A stretch of DNA of 64,000 bases from an uncultured Alteromonadaceae bacterium (lineage in GTDB: Bacteria; Pseudomonadota; Gammaproteobacteria; Enterobacterales; Alteromonadaceae). This document shows, one piece after another, positions 25,811 through 34,588 of the stretch (the stretch's first letter is position 1; each line of letters opens with the position of its first letter). A model generated the notes under the pieces. That model saw nothing but the letters and a program-made list of their open reading frames with translations, did no database searches and was not told the DNA's origin. The position numbers and the translations under genes are program-made. The stretch covers positions 244,845-308,844 of the forward strand of contig CANLWS010000010.1 in the NCBI GenBank assembly GCA_947494925.1. Direction: 5' to 3'.

Positions 25811-27484
25811 ATGAATCTCAGCGCATTCAGACAGGAAATCGCGAAACCTCGCACATCTTATCAACTATGTCTTTTAGGCATAGTTGGCGGGATCAGCGCG
25901 GCTTCGCTCATCATACTGTTCAGATTGAGCGTCGAATGGGTGCAATTGGCGTTTTTGCAAGAAGTAAATAAGTTTAACACGCTAGAGCCGGTTTTTCGTT
26001 TACTTTTACCTGTTTGTGGTGCGTTACTGATTATCATGTTTGCCTGGGTCACAGGTTTTAAGCACTACAGAATGGGGATCCCATTTGTCATTCACAGGAT
26101 CAAAAAACGTTATGGGCACATTCCACTGCGCACGACGTTAAATCAATTTTTCGGTGGGATGTTTGCTCTCGCAAGCGGTTTCGTCGTCGGACGTGAAGGA
26201 CCTTCGGTGCACCTGGGTGCGGCAGGTAGTGGCTTTTTAGGGGAATGGCTGAAACTACCATACAACAGCATACGCATACTGGCAGGGTGCGGAATAGCAG
26301 CTGGCATTTCGGCGTCATTTAATACGCCTTTCGCCGCCGTCATATTTGTTATGGAAGTCGTACTCAGAGAATATAAAATCCACGTTTTTATCCCTGTGAT
26401 GCTGGCTGCCGCCTGTGGTTCAGTGCTTACCCGAATGGTATTTGGCGAAGTGCATGAATTATCGTTTTTGCAGTTCCAGGATTTGCCACATTGGCAATAT
26501 TTTTATTTGATCATTTTTGGCATCGTACTGGGGGGGCTGGCAACCTTATTCAATACCCAACTCATGACCGTCATCCGTTGGTTCAGACCCGTTAAAATGG
26601 TATGGCGGTTGTTAATTGCTGGCGTGATTACCGGTATAGCGGGTTTATTCATTCCGCAAGCAATGGGAGCCGGATTTGAGAGCGTTCACGAGATTATCAG
26701 CAATGATAGCGTGCAATTTATGCTGCTTATTTTATTTGCAAAATTTGTTTTGGCACTAACCGCAATTGGCCTGGGCATCCCCGGAGGTGTGATTGGTCCG
26801 GTTTTTGTATTAGGTATGTTAAGCGGAGCTATTCTGGCAATGCCGCTCAACATTATTTTTGATACAGGTGATCCAAATACAAGTAGCTTTGCGTTGCTCG
26901 GAATTGCTGGCTTATTGACAGCTGTTTTGCATGCTCCCCTTGCGGCTTTATCTGCTGTAATGGAATTGTCTCATAGTCCGCAAGTGATATTACCCGCAAT
27001 GCTGGTGATAGTGCCTGCCTATGTTACATCAACACAATTGTTAGGTAATAAATCAATATTTATCAAACAGCTAGAATATCAAAAGCTGAGCTATACTACG
27101 TCTCCCGTACTTGAAACTTTGCAGAAAACCGGTGTGCTTGCAGTCATGGACACAGAATACAAATTGTTTGTGGACGCGCCCGACAGATATATTCTACAGT
27201 TTCTGGAATCCTCCCCTACTCATCCGGTAGTGCAGAAATCTTCATTTGAAATTGATGTTCAGTACCAGCTTGTTCAGTATGATATTAGCTTGGGGCACAA
27301 TGCATCACCGTTAATTTTCTATAATATGGAGGGAGTCTCGGCGCAGGCTACTTTGGCAGAAGTATATGAAATACTGCAAGTTAATCGAGATGGAGCCGTG
27401 TTTGTATACGATTCTGCACCCTCAGAACTTATCGGCGTGATCACCTGGAACAATTTGCGTCACCATTTGCACAAGGCACAATAA
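25811..27484 (+). CDS. ClC-family chloride transporter
   Basis: A 557-residue polytopic membrane protein of the ClC family. The signature GREGP is at 128-132 with the external gating glutamate E129, the internal proton glutamate is in FNTPFAAVIFVMEV (E182), and GIPGGVIGPVF is the second anion-binding motif. Having both glutamates favours a proton/chloride antiporter over a channel. The C-terminal 130 residues are a soluble region that looks like a diverged CBS pair. The start is uncertain: this ATG and a GTG at 25760 both lack a clear ribosome site. hemJ follows after 20 bases and is probably co-transcribed. Confidence 0.85.
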   Translation: MNLSAFRQEIAKPRTSYQLCLLGIVGGISAASLIILFRLSVEWVQLAFLQEVNKFNTLEPVFRLLLPVCGALLIIMFAWVTGFKHYRMGIPFVIHRIKKRYGHIPLRTTLNQFFGGMFALASGFVVGREGPSVHLGAAGSGFLGEWLKLPYNSIRILAGCGIAAGISASFNTPFAAVIFVMEVVLREYKIHVFIPVMLAAACGSVLTRMVFGEVHELSFLQFQDLPHWQYFYLIIFGIVLGGLATLFNTQLMTVIRWFRPVKMVWRLLIAGVITGIAGLFIPQAMGAGFESVHEIISNDSVQFMLLILFAKFVLALTAIGLGIPGGVIGPVFVLGMLSGAILAMPLNIIFDTGDPNTSSFALLGIAGLLTAVLHAPLAALSAVMELSHSPQVILPAMLVIVPAYVTSTQLLGNKSIFIKQLEYQKLSYTTSPVLETLQKTGVLAVMDTEYKLFVDAPDRYILQFLESSPTHPVVQKSSFEIDVQYQLVQYDISLGHNASPLIFYNMEGVSAQATLAEVYEILQVNRDGAVFVYDSAPSELIGVITWNNLRHHLHKAQ

Positions 27485-27504
27485 ACTTCGGACTTTATTA
27501 AACT

Positions 27505-27930
27505 ATGACTATTTTATGGCTCAAAACCTTGCATTTGTTTTTCATGGTGGCATGGATGGCAGGCTTGTTTTACTTACCCAGAATTTTTGTCTATCACGCC
27601 CAGGCGACTCATCCGGATGTTATTGAGCAGTTTAAAACAATGGAACGCAGACTCTGGTATTTTGTCACGCCTTTTGCCGTATTAACCTTAGTGTTTGGCG
27701 TCGCTTTAATTTCCAGCTACGGGAGAGAGTGGTTTCGGGCTGCAAGTTGGCTTCATCATAAAATTTTATTGGTCATGTTTCTTTACGCTTATCATGTTTA
27801 TCTGTATGTCCTGATGCGCAAATTTGCTAGTGATGAAAACAAACATTCAGCACGTTTTTATCGTTTTTTAAACGAAACACCAGTGCTTATTCTGTTGGCT
27901 ATCATTGGACTTGCTGTTATTAAACCTTAA
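27505..27930 (+). CDS. hemJ: Protoporphyrinogen IX oxidase HemJ
   Basis: A 141-residue membrane protein of the HemJ (UPF0093) family, which oxidises protoporphyrinogen IX in late haem synthesis in bacteria lacking HemG/HemY. The hallmark opening is present: LWLKTLHLFFMVAWMAGLFY followed by LPRIFVYHA, with the conserved histidine and arginine. Four membrane helices are visible, and a second conserved region lies at WLHHKILLVMFLYAYHVYLY. It follows the ClC gene by 20 bases. Confidence 0.9.
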   Translation: MTILWLKTLHLFFMVAWMAGLFYLPRIFVYHAQATHPDVIEQFKTMERRLWYFVTPFAVLTLVFGVALISSYGREWFRAASWLHHKILLVMFLYAYHVYLYVLMRKFASDENKHSARFYRFLNETPVLILLAIIGLAVIKP

Positions 27931-28045
27931 CTATTTAGAGACAACTTGTTACTTTTAATCTTTGCATGATTTAAAAAGCTGTTGCCAAACGTCCGTTTTT
28001 TGACCAAAATTAAGCATACTTTCAAAAAACAAGGACTGTTGATTC

Positions 28046-28228
28046 ATGGATGGCGAAAACCCGCAATTGGAAGCTCTCCTCAACAATACGGATCTGGCAT
28101 TTCAACGTCTTCTCCGTGATCCAAATTCATCAGAATTAAATGATGCCTATGAAAATGCCAAAAGCGCATTGGATGGTTATCTGGTTGATTTACGCGATTC
28201 GCTAAAAAAACGTTACAAAGATTTTTAA
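28046..28228 (+). CDS. Small hypothetical protein
   Basis: Sixty residues, acidic and almost wholly helical (LEALLNNTDLAFQRLLRD and NAKSALDGYLVDLRDSLKKR). The ATG follows CAAGGA at about 12 bases. No signal peptide or membrane helix. It stands alone between hemJ and a peptidase gene. The coding look, with helix-forming amphipathic repeats and a proper start region, makes a real gene likely, but I do not recognise it. Confidence 0.55.
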   Translation: MDGENPQLEALLNNTDLAFQRLLRDPNSSELNDAYENAKSALDGYLVDLRDSLKKRYKDF

Positions 28229-28359
28229 AATAAGCTCTCACCACTACAACTAATTCCGCTAACCTATGACTATACGTGTGTTAGTCCGGCCAAATGACAA
28301 CGAGTTAATTCCTGGCAGACTAACAAGGGTGTACCTGTAGTTACGTGTAGGAGCCGGGA

Positions 28360-30375
28360 ATGAAGAGACTTGTCTCGCTTGCTATTATGATACTGTTTTG
28401 CAATTTTGCCTGGGCTGAGAAGGCCCCGCTGACTCTTCACGACCTCACTAAAATTCGAAAAGTGATTAGTGTTGCGATGTCGCCGGATGGTGAAAATATT
28501 GCGTTTACCCTGACCAAACCCAGAAACGTTCTAGAAAATGGTGATGGGGAAAGTTGGCGCGAATTATATGTAGTCGACAAACGTGGGACCATACGTCCAT
28601 TTATTACAGGTACAAATGCAATTGGCCAGATCAAATGGTCGGCAAATAGCGAGCGTTTATGGTTCCTTGCCAAACGTCCCACTGACACCTATGTTGGGAT
28701 TTATGTCATGGCGATAAATGGAGGAGAATCAAGACGGGTTGTTAGTCACGAAAACGATATACTTGGATTTTCCTTCGATGACAAACAGCAAAAAATTGTA
28801 TTTTGGGGGGCAGATAATTCAGAACTGTCCCAACTAGAATTGATAAAGAAGGGTTTTGACGCTCAGATTTTCGAAGAATCAACACCTTTCAACAAACTCT
28901 GGATGGTTGATTTCAGCCGTGATAACTCTTCCATTAATCTTGTTTATGACAAATCACATGTGATCCGTGCAAATCTTCATCCCCAGGGAGAACTTGTCGC
29001 CATACAGACTTCGCCATTGCCCTTGCAAGATCATAAAACGATGCGGAAAACACTGGCGTTGTATGATTTGAGTGGTGTCATGGTCAAACAATTCCAGCAT
29101 CAGGGAAAGATGGGCAAATTTCGCTGGTCTCCGGATGGCGAGCACATAGCAGTAATAGGTACCAATGATCCTCATGACCCCGCTGAAGGCCGACTGCTAA
29201 TAGGCGACCTCAAAACGAACAATCTGGTCAATCTTTTACCTGATTTGAAGGGACATGTTGAAGATATTGATTGGATGTCTGACTCAAAAATAGGCTTTGT
29301 CGTGCATCAAGGCCTGGAAACTTACTTAGCAAGTAAACGACTTAATAATTCTTCGAGTGTGAAAAAGCTGGCCAACAAGTTAAATACAATTACTAGAATG
29401 TCGGCAAGCAAAGGAGGCAAACAAATTGCACTGGTAGTGTCTGCACCTGATCATAGTAAAGAGGTTTATTGGCATAATGAGAGAGCTTCCCGGCGGATAA
29501 CAGATTCTAATCTGTGGTTGAAGGACCGCCAGCTAGGAAGACAACGAGAGGTATCATTTTTTGCTCGTGATGGGATGAAAATAGAAGGTGTGTTGGTTTC
29601 CCCCGCAGAAAAAAGCGATAACCCCAGGCCATTAATCATTTTTGTGCACGGTGGCCCTGAAAGTCATGTTTCAAATGGCTGGCTCAATCGGTATTCCCAT
29701 CCTGCGCACGTTGCTGCAGGGAAAGGATACATCAGCTACTTCCCCAATTACCGTGGCTCCACAGGAAGAGGGGTGAAGTTTACTAAAGCAGGTCAACAAG
29801 ACTATGCTGGCGCAGAATTTAACGATATCTTGGACGCCAAGCTACATCTTGTCAAAATGGGTCTGGCCGATCCTGACAAGACTGGTATTTCAGGCGCCTC
29901 CTATGGCGGCTATGCTTCCGCTTGGGCGGCAACTGTTTTTTCAGATCATTTTGCTGCCAGTGTTGCAACCATGGCAATTGGCAACCAAATATCAAAATTT
30001 GGAACCACAGATATTCCTACTGAGATGTATCAACTGCATTCTTTGCAGTGGCCTTGGGAGAACTGGCAATGGATGTTGGAAAGAAGCCCAGTGTTTCACA
30101 CGGCTAAACTGACCACGCCTCTGCTACTGATGCACGGAGAGCAAGATTCACGTGTTCACCCAAGTCAGTCCATCGAACTTTATCGTTATGCAAAGTTGCT
30201 AGGGAAAGCCCCTGTCAGACTGGTTTTGTACCCTCAAGAAGGGCATGGTTTTAGAAGAGCTGCGGCAAGATATGATTACAGTTTAAGATTAATGCGTTGG
30301 ATGGACACATTCTTATCAGATAAAGGCAGTGAAATCCCTCCCTATGCTTTGCCTGAAAGCAGTCTTAATGAGTAA
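28360..30375 (+). CDS. Exported S9-family prolyl-oligopeptidase-like serine peptidase
   Basis: A 671-residue secreted peptidase: signal peptide (about 1-19, ending NFAWA), an N-terminal beta-propeller (about 30-400, repeated SPDGENIAF and SPDGEHIAV type strands) and a C-terminal alpha/beta-hydrolase domain. The catalytic triad is visible as S514 in GASYGG, D596 in GEQDSRVHP and H629 in EGHGF. Such enzymes cleave peptides, often dipeptidyl or acylaminoacyl substrates, in the periplasm. AGGAG precedes the ATG closely. No co-transcribed partner is evident. Confidence 0.9.
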   Translation: MKRLVSLAIMILFCNFAWAEKAPLTLHDLTKIRKVISVAMSPDGENIAFTLTKPRNVLENGDGESWRELYVVDKRGTIRPFITGTNAIGQIKWSANSERLWFLAKRPTDTYVGIYVMAINGGESRRVVSHENDILGFSFDDKQQKIVFWGADNSELSQLELIKKGFDAQIFEESTPFNKLWMVDFSRDNSSINLVYDKSHVIRANLHPQGELVAIQTSPLPLQDHKTMRKTLALYDLSGVMVKQFQHQGKMGKFRWSPDGEHIAVIGTNDPHDPAEGRLLIGDLKTNNLVNLLPDLKGHVEDIDWMSDSKIGFVVHQGLETYLASKRLNNSSSVKKLANKLNTITRMSASKGGKQIALVVSAPDHSKEVYWHNERASRRITDSNLWLKDRQLGRQREVSFFARDGMKIEGVLVSPAEKSDNPRPLIIFVHGGPESHVSNGWLNRYSHPAHVAAGKGYISYFPNYRGSTGRGVKFTKAGQQDYAGAEFNDILDAKLHLVKMGLADPDKTGISGASYGGYASAWAATVFSDHFAASVATMAIGNQISKFGTTDIPTEMYQLHSLQWPWENWQWMLERSPVFHTAKLTTPLLLMHGEQDSRVHPSQSIELYRYAKLLGKAPVRLVLYPQEGHGFRRAAARYDYSLRLMRWMDTFLSDKGSEIPPYALPESSLNE

Positions 30376-30438
30376 CACTTGATATATTCTGAGTGCGCTG
30401 CAATAGAATGAATTATATGGATAAGTTTATTCTCGCGG

Positions 30439-30455
30439 TAACACAGTGTTATGAT
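30439..30455 (+). promoter_or_regulatory. Palindrome overlapping a probable folE promoter
   Basis: TAACAC-A-GTGTTA (30439-30451) is a perfect 13-bp palindrome. Its right end overlaps TATGAT (30450-30455), a good -10 hexamer, with a weak TTATTC 17 bases upstream. An operator in this position would allow repression of folE. I do not recognise the site. Confidence 0.4.
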
Positions 30456-30567
30456 AAACCCAATTCACCACTGTCGATGATTCATCGGCTTGACCACATG
30501 ACGTATCAAAAGATGAGGTTCTACTTACCTGAGCCTGCAGCAAAGATACACAAGAGATAAAGAATAG

Positions 30568-31122
30568 ATGTCAGAAAAATTACAGGAGCACTACCAAAGC
30601 ATCCTCAGTCTTTTGGGAGAAGATGTAGACAGGGAAGGGCTTGTTGATACACCCAAACGCGCTGCAAAGGCGATGAAATTTCTCACCGATGGATATGAAA
30701 AGAAATTAGACGAAGTCATCAATGATGCGGTTTTTGAAGCCGATACTGATGAAATGGTGATCGTTCAGGATATTGAGTTTTACTCACTATGTGAACACCA
30801 TGTTTTACCTTTTATAGGGCGATGTCATATTGCTTATTTACCTAATGGTAAAGTTCTGGGGTTGTCAAAATTTGCGCGGATCGTAGATATGTTCTCTCGT
30901 CGTTTGCAAATCCAGGAAGGATTAACCAAACAGATTGCTGAAGCGGTTCAGGAAGTCACCGGTGCCAAAGGTGTCGGGGTTATCATGGAAGGCAAACATA
31001 TGTGTATGATGATGCGTGGTGTGCAAAAACAAAATTCATCCATGGTGACTTCGGTGATGCTTGGCAGTATGCGAACGTCTCAAGCCACTCGTGACGAATT
31101 CCTGAGACTGATTGGGAAGTAG
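30568..31122 (+). CDS. folE: GTP cyclohydrolase I
   Basis: Catalyses the first step of tetrahydrofolate (and queuosine precursor) synthesis, GTP to dihydroneopterin triphosphate. The 184 residues include the zinc ligands C75 and H78 in [10 protein letters not shown] and C146 in [10 protein letters not shown], plus the conserved [20 protein letters not shown]. The protein is complete for the short bacterial FolE form. It is a single-gene unit with a palindrome over its promoter and a terminator after it. Confidence 0.96.
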   Translation: MSEKLQEHYQSILSLLGEDVDREGLVDTPKRAAKAMKFLTDGYEKKLDEVINDAVFEADTDEMVIVQDIEFYSLCEHHVLPFIGRCHIAYLPNGKVLGLSKFARIVDMFSRRLQIQEGLTKQIAEAVQEVTGAKGVGVIMEGKHMCMMMRGVQKQNSSMVTSVMLGSMRTSQATRDEFLRLIGK

Positions 31123-31167
31123 ACACAAAAAAATTTTTTATTTGCACCATGTTTAAAAGCCCACGTT

Positions 31168-31191
31168 AGCTAAACTGCCTTAGCTTTTTTT
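31168..31191 (+). terminator. Intrinsic terminator of folE
   Basis: AGCTAA (31168-31173) and TTAGCT (31180-31185) form a 6-bp stem with a 6-base loop, followed by an unbroken T-run to 31191. It is nested between the arms TTTGCACCAT (31141-31150) and ATGGTGCAAA (31204-31213), a larger inverted repeat. Confidence 0.7.
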
Positions 31192-31356
31192 AAAGTAGCG
31201 TCGATGGTGCAAAAAATTTATTTTGTGTTTTAAGCGTTTAACTGTCTGTAAATGCTGAGTGCATTCGCTTTCAAACTTTACTCGAATATTCAGAAAGGCA
31301 GACATTTGCACAGTGTGATTTTGCCTATCTGATACATCTCCAGCGGAACCCGTCCA

Positions 31357-31469
31357 TGGTGAAGCGCACCAGTGCACACATCCTTGTGTGCCCGTTCAGT
31401 CAGGCGTTGCTGCGCAACTAAGAATATTGACCTCCCCCCGACAAAAGCACTCGGGGAAGACGCAATATT
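31357..31469. repeat. Cluster of short palindromes, intergenic
   Basis: Four inverted repeats follow each other: TGGTG/CACCA (31357-31371), GCACACA/TGTGTGC with loop TCCT (31374-31391), GTTGC/GCAAC (31406-31418), and a nested pair AATATTG/CAATATT enclosing CCCCGA/TCGGGG (31423-31469). No gene is apparent in the surrounding 31192-31534. The arrangement recalls REP/BIME-like intergenic elements, and a similar cluster, sharing CTCCCCCCG and TGAAGCGCA words, lies at the right edge of the window. Confidence 0.5.
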
Positions 31470-31534
31470 TACAGTCTTGCGTTAGTGATCGTTAAGTCAG
31501 AGGTTAGGCATCAAGAAAAGCCGCGTTTTTATCT

Positions 31535-33064
31535 TTAGATGCGATTTAAAAACTCGCGGTTACCGGGTAATGCGCTCAACAACTTTTCAGTTAAACGCAA
31601 ATTATCATTGTGCAGTCTTTTTACTAATTCACTGTCCTTTTGACGCTTTTGTGACACGGATTTTTCATCCGTTTTAAATTCCATCCCATACAAAACATAT
31701 TGCTTGCTCGCCGATGAAAAAAGTTCAAACCGTTGATTCGATTCATATAGCCAGGGAGATTGGCTGCGCCAGAGAGTCAGTGCATCTTTTAAGCTTTCAG
31801 GAATCGAATCAGGGTTCTGATGGGCGCGCCAATATTCACTGTCCTCACGTTGACTTAACAAGTAGTGTAACTTCAGAAAGTCGACGATCTCTTCCCACCT
31901 TTGTTTAGTAAGTTGGTTAAAACGGGTGGCTAAGACGGTCATGGCATTTCGATCTCTGGGAAGCTGTTGACTTATCCACTCAGCTGATTTTTCAATTAAT
32001 ACCAGCGCAGTAGCTTCCAGGGGCTCTACAAATCCTGCTGAAACGCCAATAGCGACACAATTTTGGTGCCAGAAGGTTTCTCTATAACCTGGGTCGAATT
32101 TGATTGTCCTGGGCGTGATATCCAACCTGGCCAACAGCGGGTCATTTTTTACATATTGGCACAGATTTTCTTCCGCTTGTTCAACTGAACCAAATTCGCT
32201 GGAGAATACATGCCCGATACCACGCCTGTTTTGGAGCGCTATATCCCAAATCCAACCCTGCTGCTGGGCAGTGGCAACTGTGCATGAGGCAATAGGTGTA
32301 TCCGATGCTACATGCTCTACCTGCAGTGCTAACGCTGTATCATTAAACAGAATATGCCGCAGAGATTTAAACGGAATATTATAGTGTTTCCCCATAAGAA
32401 TGGATGCAAAGCCGCTGCAATCGATGAACAGCTCCCCTTCAACTTTTAAGCCCGTGTCCAGCTCAATAGCCGCAATATCTTCGTTCTGCGCACAAACGAC
32501 CTGCTCAACATGACCCTGTATGTAATTCACCCCCAACTTTTCAACACAATGCTGATGCAACAAAGTGACAAACTTCCCCGCATTGAGGTGATATCCGTAA
32601 TTTAGATGAAAGGCATATTCGGCCATATTGGGCGTTTTAGGGGCCAGGTTTTTGTCACAAATCGTACCTTGAGCACAAACCCAACTTTCAAAATCATTCT
32701 TTTCAGGTTCGGCGGACCAGTGCTGTGCTGCATTGACTGAACCGTATCCCATAGGTACCGTGAATGGATGGTAGTAGTGTTCTTCTTTACCATAAGTCCA
32801 ACCAATAAATTTCGACGCTTGTTTGAAGCTAGCGTCACAACAAGACAAAAACTGGCGTTCAGAAATACCTATTTTTCGCAAAGTGTCGCGCATTGTTGGC
32901 CAGGTGCCTTCACCGACCCCCAGATTCTTAACATGTGGGGATTCAACCAGGGTGACTTCGGTATACTGATTAGATGAATTTAGGTCATAATGTCGGGCGG
33001 CAATGATCCCGGCAGTTAGCCAACCTGCGGTGCCTCCTCCCACAATGACCACACGAGTTTTCAT
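31535..33064 (-). CDS. Flavin-dependent tryptophan-halogenase family protein (divergent active-site motif)
   Basis: A 509-residue FAD-dependent enzyme of the PrnA/RebH family. The FAD-binding GGGTAGW is at 9-15, the lysine that forms the reactive chloramine in RebH is kept (K81 in DASFKQASKF), and EPLE in GFVEPLEAT holds the catalytic glutamate. The halogenase hallmark WxWxIP is altered to WIWDIA, and the GEATIP loop to GEGTWP. It ends a four-gene run SapC, cupin, halogenase, halogenase and starts 17 bases after the other halogenase. It may halogenate or oxidise an aromatic compound, or the chemistry may have changed. A flavin reductase is not linked. Confidence 0.82.
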   Translation of the reverse strand: MKTRVVIVGGGTAGWLTAGIIAARHYDLNSSNQYTEVTLVESPHVKNLGVGEGTWPTMRDTLRKIGISERQFLSCCDASFKQASKFIGWTYGKEEHYYHPFTVPMGYGSVNAAQHWSAEPEKNDFESWVCAQGTICDKNLAPKTPNMAEYAFHLNYGYHLNAGKFVTLLHQHCVEKLGVNYIQGHVEQVVCAQNEDIAAIELDTGLKVEGELFIDCSGFASILMGKHYNIPFKSLRHILFNDTALALQVEHVASDTPIASCTVATAQQQGWIWDIALQNRRGIGHVFSSEFGSVEQAEENLCQYVKNDPLLARLDITPRTIKFDPGYRETFWHQNCVAIGVSAGFVEPLEATALVLIEKSAEWISQQLPRDRNAMTVLATRFNQLTKQRWEEIVDFLKLHYLLSQREDSEYWRAHQNPDSIPESLKDALTLWRSQSPWLYESNQRFELFSSASKQYVLYGMEFKTDEKSVSQKRQKDSELVKRLHNDNLRLTEKLLSALPGNREFLNRI

Positions 33065-33081
33065 GTTTTCACCCTGTGCAA

Positions 33082-34566
33082 TTATACATCTGAAGCAGGG
33101 CAGTAAGATTTAATAAAATCATTGTGCTCTGGTAGTTGGGCAACAGCATTATCAATCATTGTGGTTAGGGTAGACAATTGCTTCTTCAAACCATCCGCTG
33201 GGAGGACGCGACCAGCGCCATGAAATTGCTGTGGAATCAAACCTTGTCCCATCATAACTTGTACCCAGGAATCAACACGGAACAAGGAAACATCATCAGG
33301 CCACACAAAGCCATTCTCACGGAATATTGCCACCCGGTGTGTCAAGGGATCCGGAATGGCCATTGTCCGATAATGATCCCAGAATAAGCTGTCACTGCGC
33401 TGAGTAAGGTGATAATGCAAAATAATAAAATCACGTATCGTTTCTAACTCAAGTCGGGTTTCCCGATTGAAATGTTCGGCCAATAGTGCGCTATTACCGG
33501 CAAACGGAAACAGCTTCATTAACCGCAAGATTGCTGTAGTAATAAGATGGATACTGGTTGATTCCAAGGGTTCTAAAAAGCCCCCTGATAAGCCAATAGC
33601 AATACAGTTTTTATGCCACGCCTTATGGCGCCTGCCGGTTTTAAATTTAATTACACGAGGTTCGCTGATGACTTCCCCGGTCAGATTACCCATCAAGGTG
33701 CTGTGGGCTTCGTCATCCGATAAAAACTTGCTGCTATACACAATTCCATTCCCAACCCGACTTTGCAATGGAATACGCCATTGCCAACCCGCAGAGTGTG
33801 CGATAGCCCGTGTATATGGCCTTGGAGGTTCAACGGCCTTAGTTTGCACTGCGATTGCGCTATCAGCTGCCAGTAAATCGCTCCAGTCTTCAAAACCTTG
33901 GCCCATATTCTCACCAATTAGTAATGCTCTGAATCCCGTACAGTCGATAAAGACATCCCCTTTAACCTGCAGGTCACTATCCAGTTGAAGTGATGCAATA
34001 TTGCCATCCGGGTCATTGTGAATTTGTGCTATTTTTCCTTCTATTCTCCTGACACCGGCTTTTTCACTTTTTCCCCTTAAGTACGCGGCATAGGCTGTGG
34101 CGTTTAAATGATAAGCATAGTTGATCGGTTTTTTACCGATATGAGTGGCAAATTTATTCGCTTTGGCAGCTTTTAATTCAAGACAGTAATCATCCAAGCT
34201 GCCACCAAATCCCTGATCTTTCGCGGCCATCCAAAATTCATGAAACTCTGCCATCCAGGAACGCTGCCCAATTTCGCCGAATGAATGGATATAGCTGTCG
34301 CCTTCCTTTCCCCAATTATCGAACATGATGCCCAATTTGAAAGTGGCTTGGGTGGCGGCCATAAATTCCTTTTCATCAATACCAATGAGTTGATGAAAAT
34401 TTCGCATTGTCGGAATAGTGGCTTCACCTACACCGACAGTCCCAATCTGGTCCGACTCCACCAATGTGATATTTAACAAACCGCCCAGGCGAGTAACTAA
34501 ACTGTAAGCGGTGAGCCAGCCAGCTGTCCCGCCTCCGGCGACGACCACATTGGTTTTTGCTTTCAT
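33082..34566 (-). CDS. Flavin-dependent tryptophan-halogenase family protein
   Basis: A 494-residue paralogue of the next gene. It keeps the canonical features: GGGTAGW (11-17), GVGEATIPTMR, the catalytic lysine K77 (QATFKLGIM), the monooxygenase-excluding motif WQWRIP, and EPLESTS with the glutamate. This makes a halogenation reaction on an indole or another electron-rich aromatic plausible. Members next to TonB receptors in Brevundimonas, Caulobacter and Xanthomonas form their own clade with poorly known natural substrates. It lies 22 bases after the cupin gene in the same operon. Confidence 0.88.
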   Translation of the reverse strand: MKAKTNVVVAGGGTAGWLTAYSLVTRLGGLLNITLVESDQIGTVGVGEATIPTMRNFHQLIGIDEKEFMAATQATFKLGIMFDNWGKEGDSYIHSFGEIGQRSWMAEFHEFWMAAKDQGFGGSLDDYCLELKAAKANKFATHIGKKPINYAYHLNATAYAAYLRGKSEKAGVRRIEGKIAQIHNDPDGNIASLQLDSDLQVKGDVFIDCTGFRALLIGENMGQGFEDWSDLLAADSAIAVQTKAVEPPRPYTRAIAHSAGWQWRIPLQSRVGNGIVYSSKFLSDDEAHSTLMGNLTGEVISEPRVIKFKTGRRHKAWHKNCIAIGLSGGFLEPLESTSIHLITTAILRLMKLFPFAGNSALLAEHFNRETRLELETIRDFIILHYHLTQRSDSLFWDHYRTMAIPDPLTHRVAIFRENGFVWPDDVSLFRVDSWVQVMMGQGLIPQQFHGAGRVLPADGLKKQLSTLTTMIDNAVAQLPEHNDFIKSYCPASDV

Positions 34567-34588
34567 ATCAGTTTATTGTCCATAAATG

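Noticed and set aside
31180..31377. Small minus-strand open frame after folE
   Set aside because: It overlaps the terminator T-run and palindromes, has no ribosome site and no recognisable protein features.
31400..31520. Integron attC-like site (GTTAGGC at about 31503 near inverted repeats)
   Set aside because: Only one core-like word is present, the arms are not paired as in attC, and there is no integrase or cassette structure.
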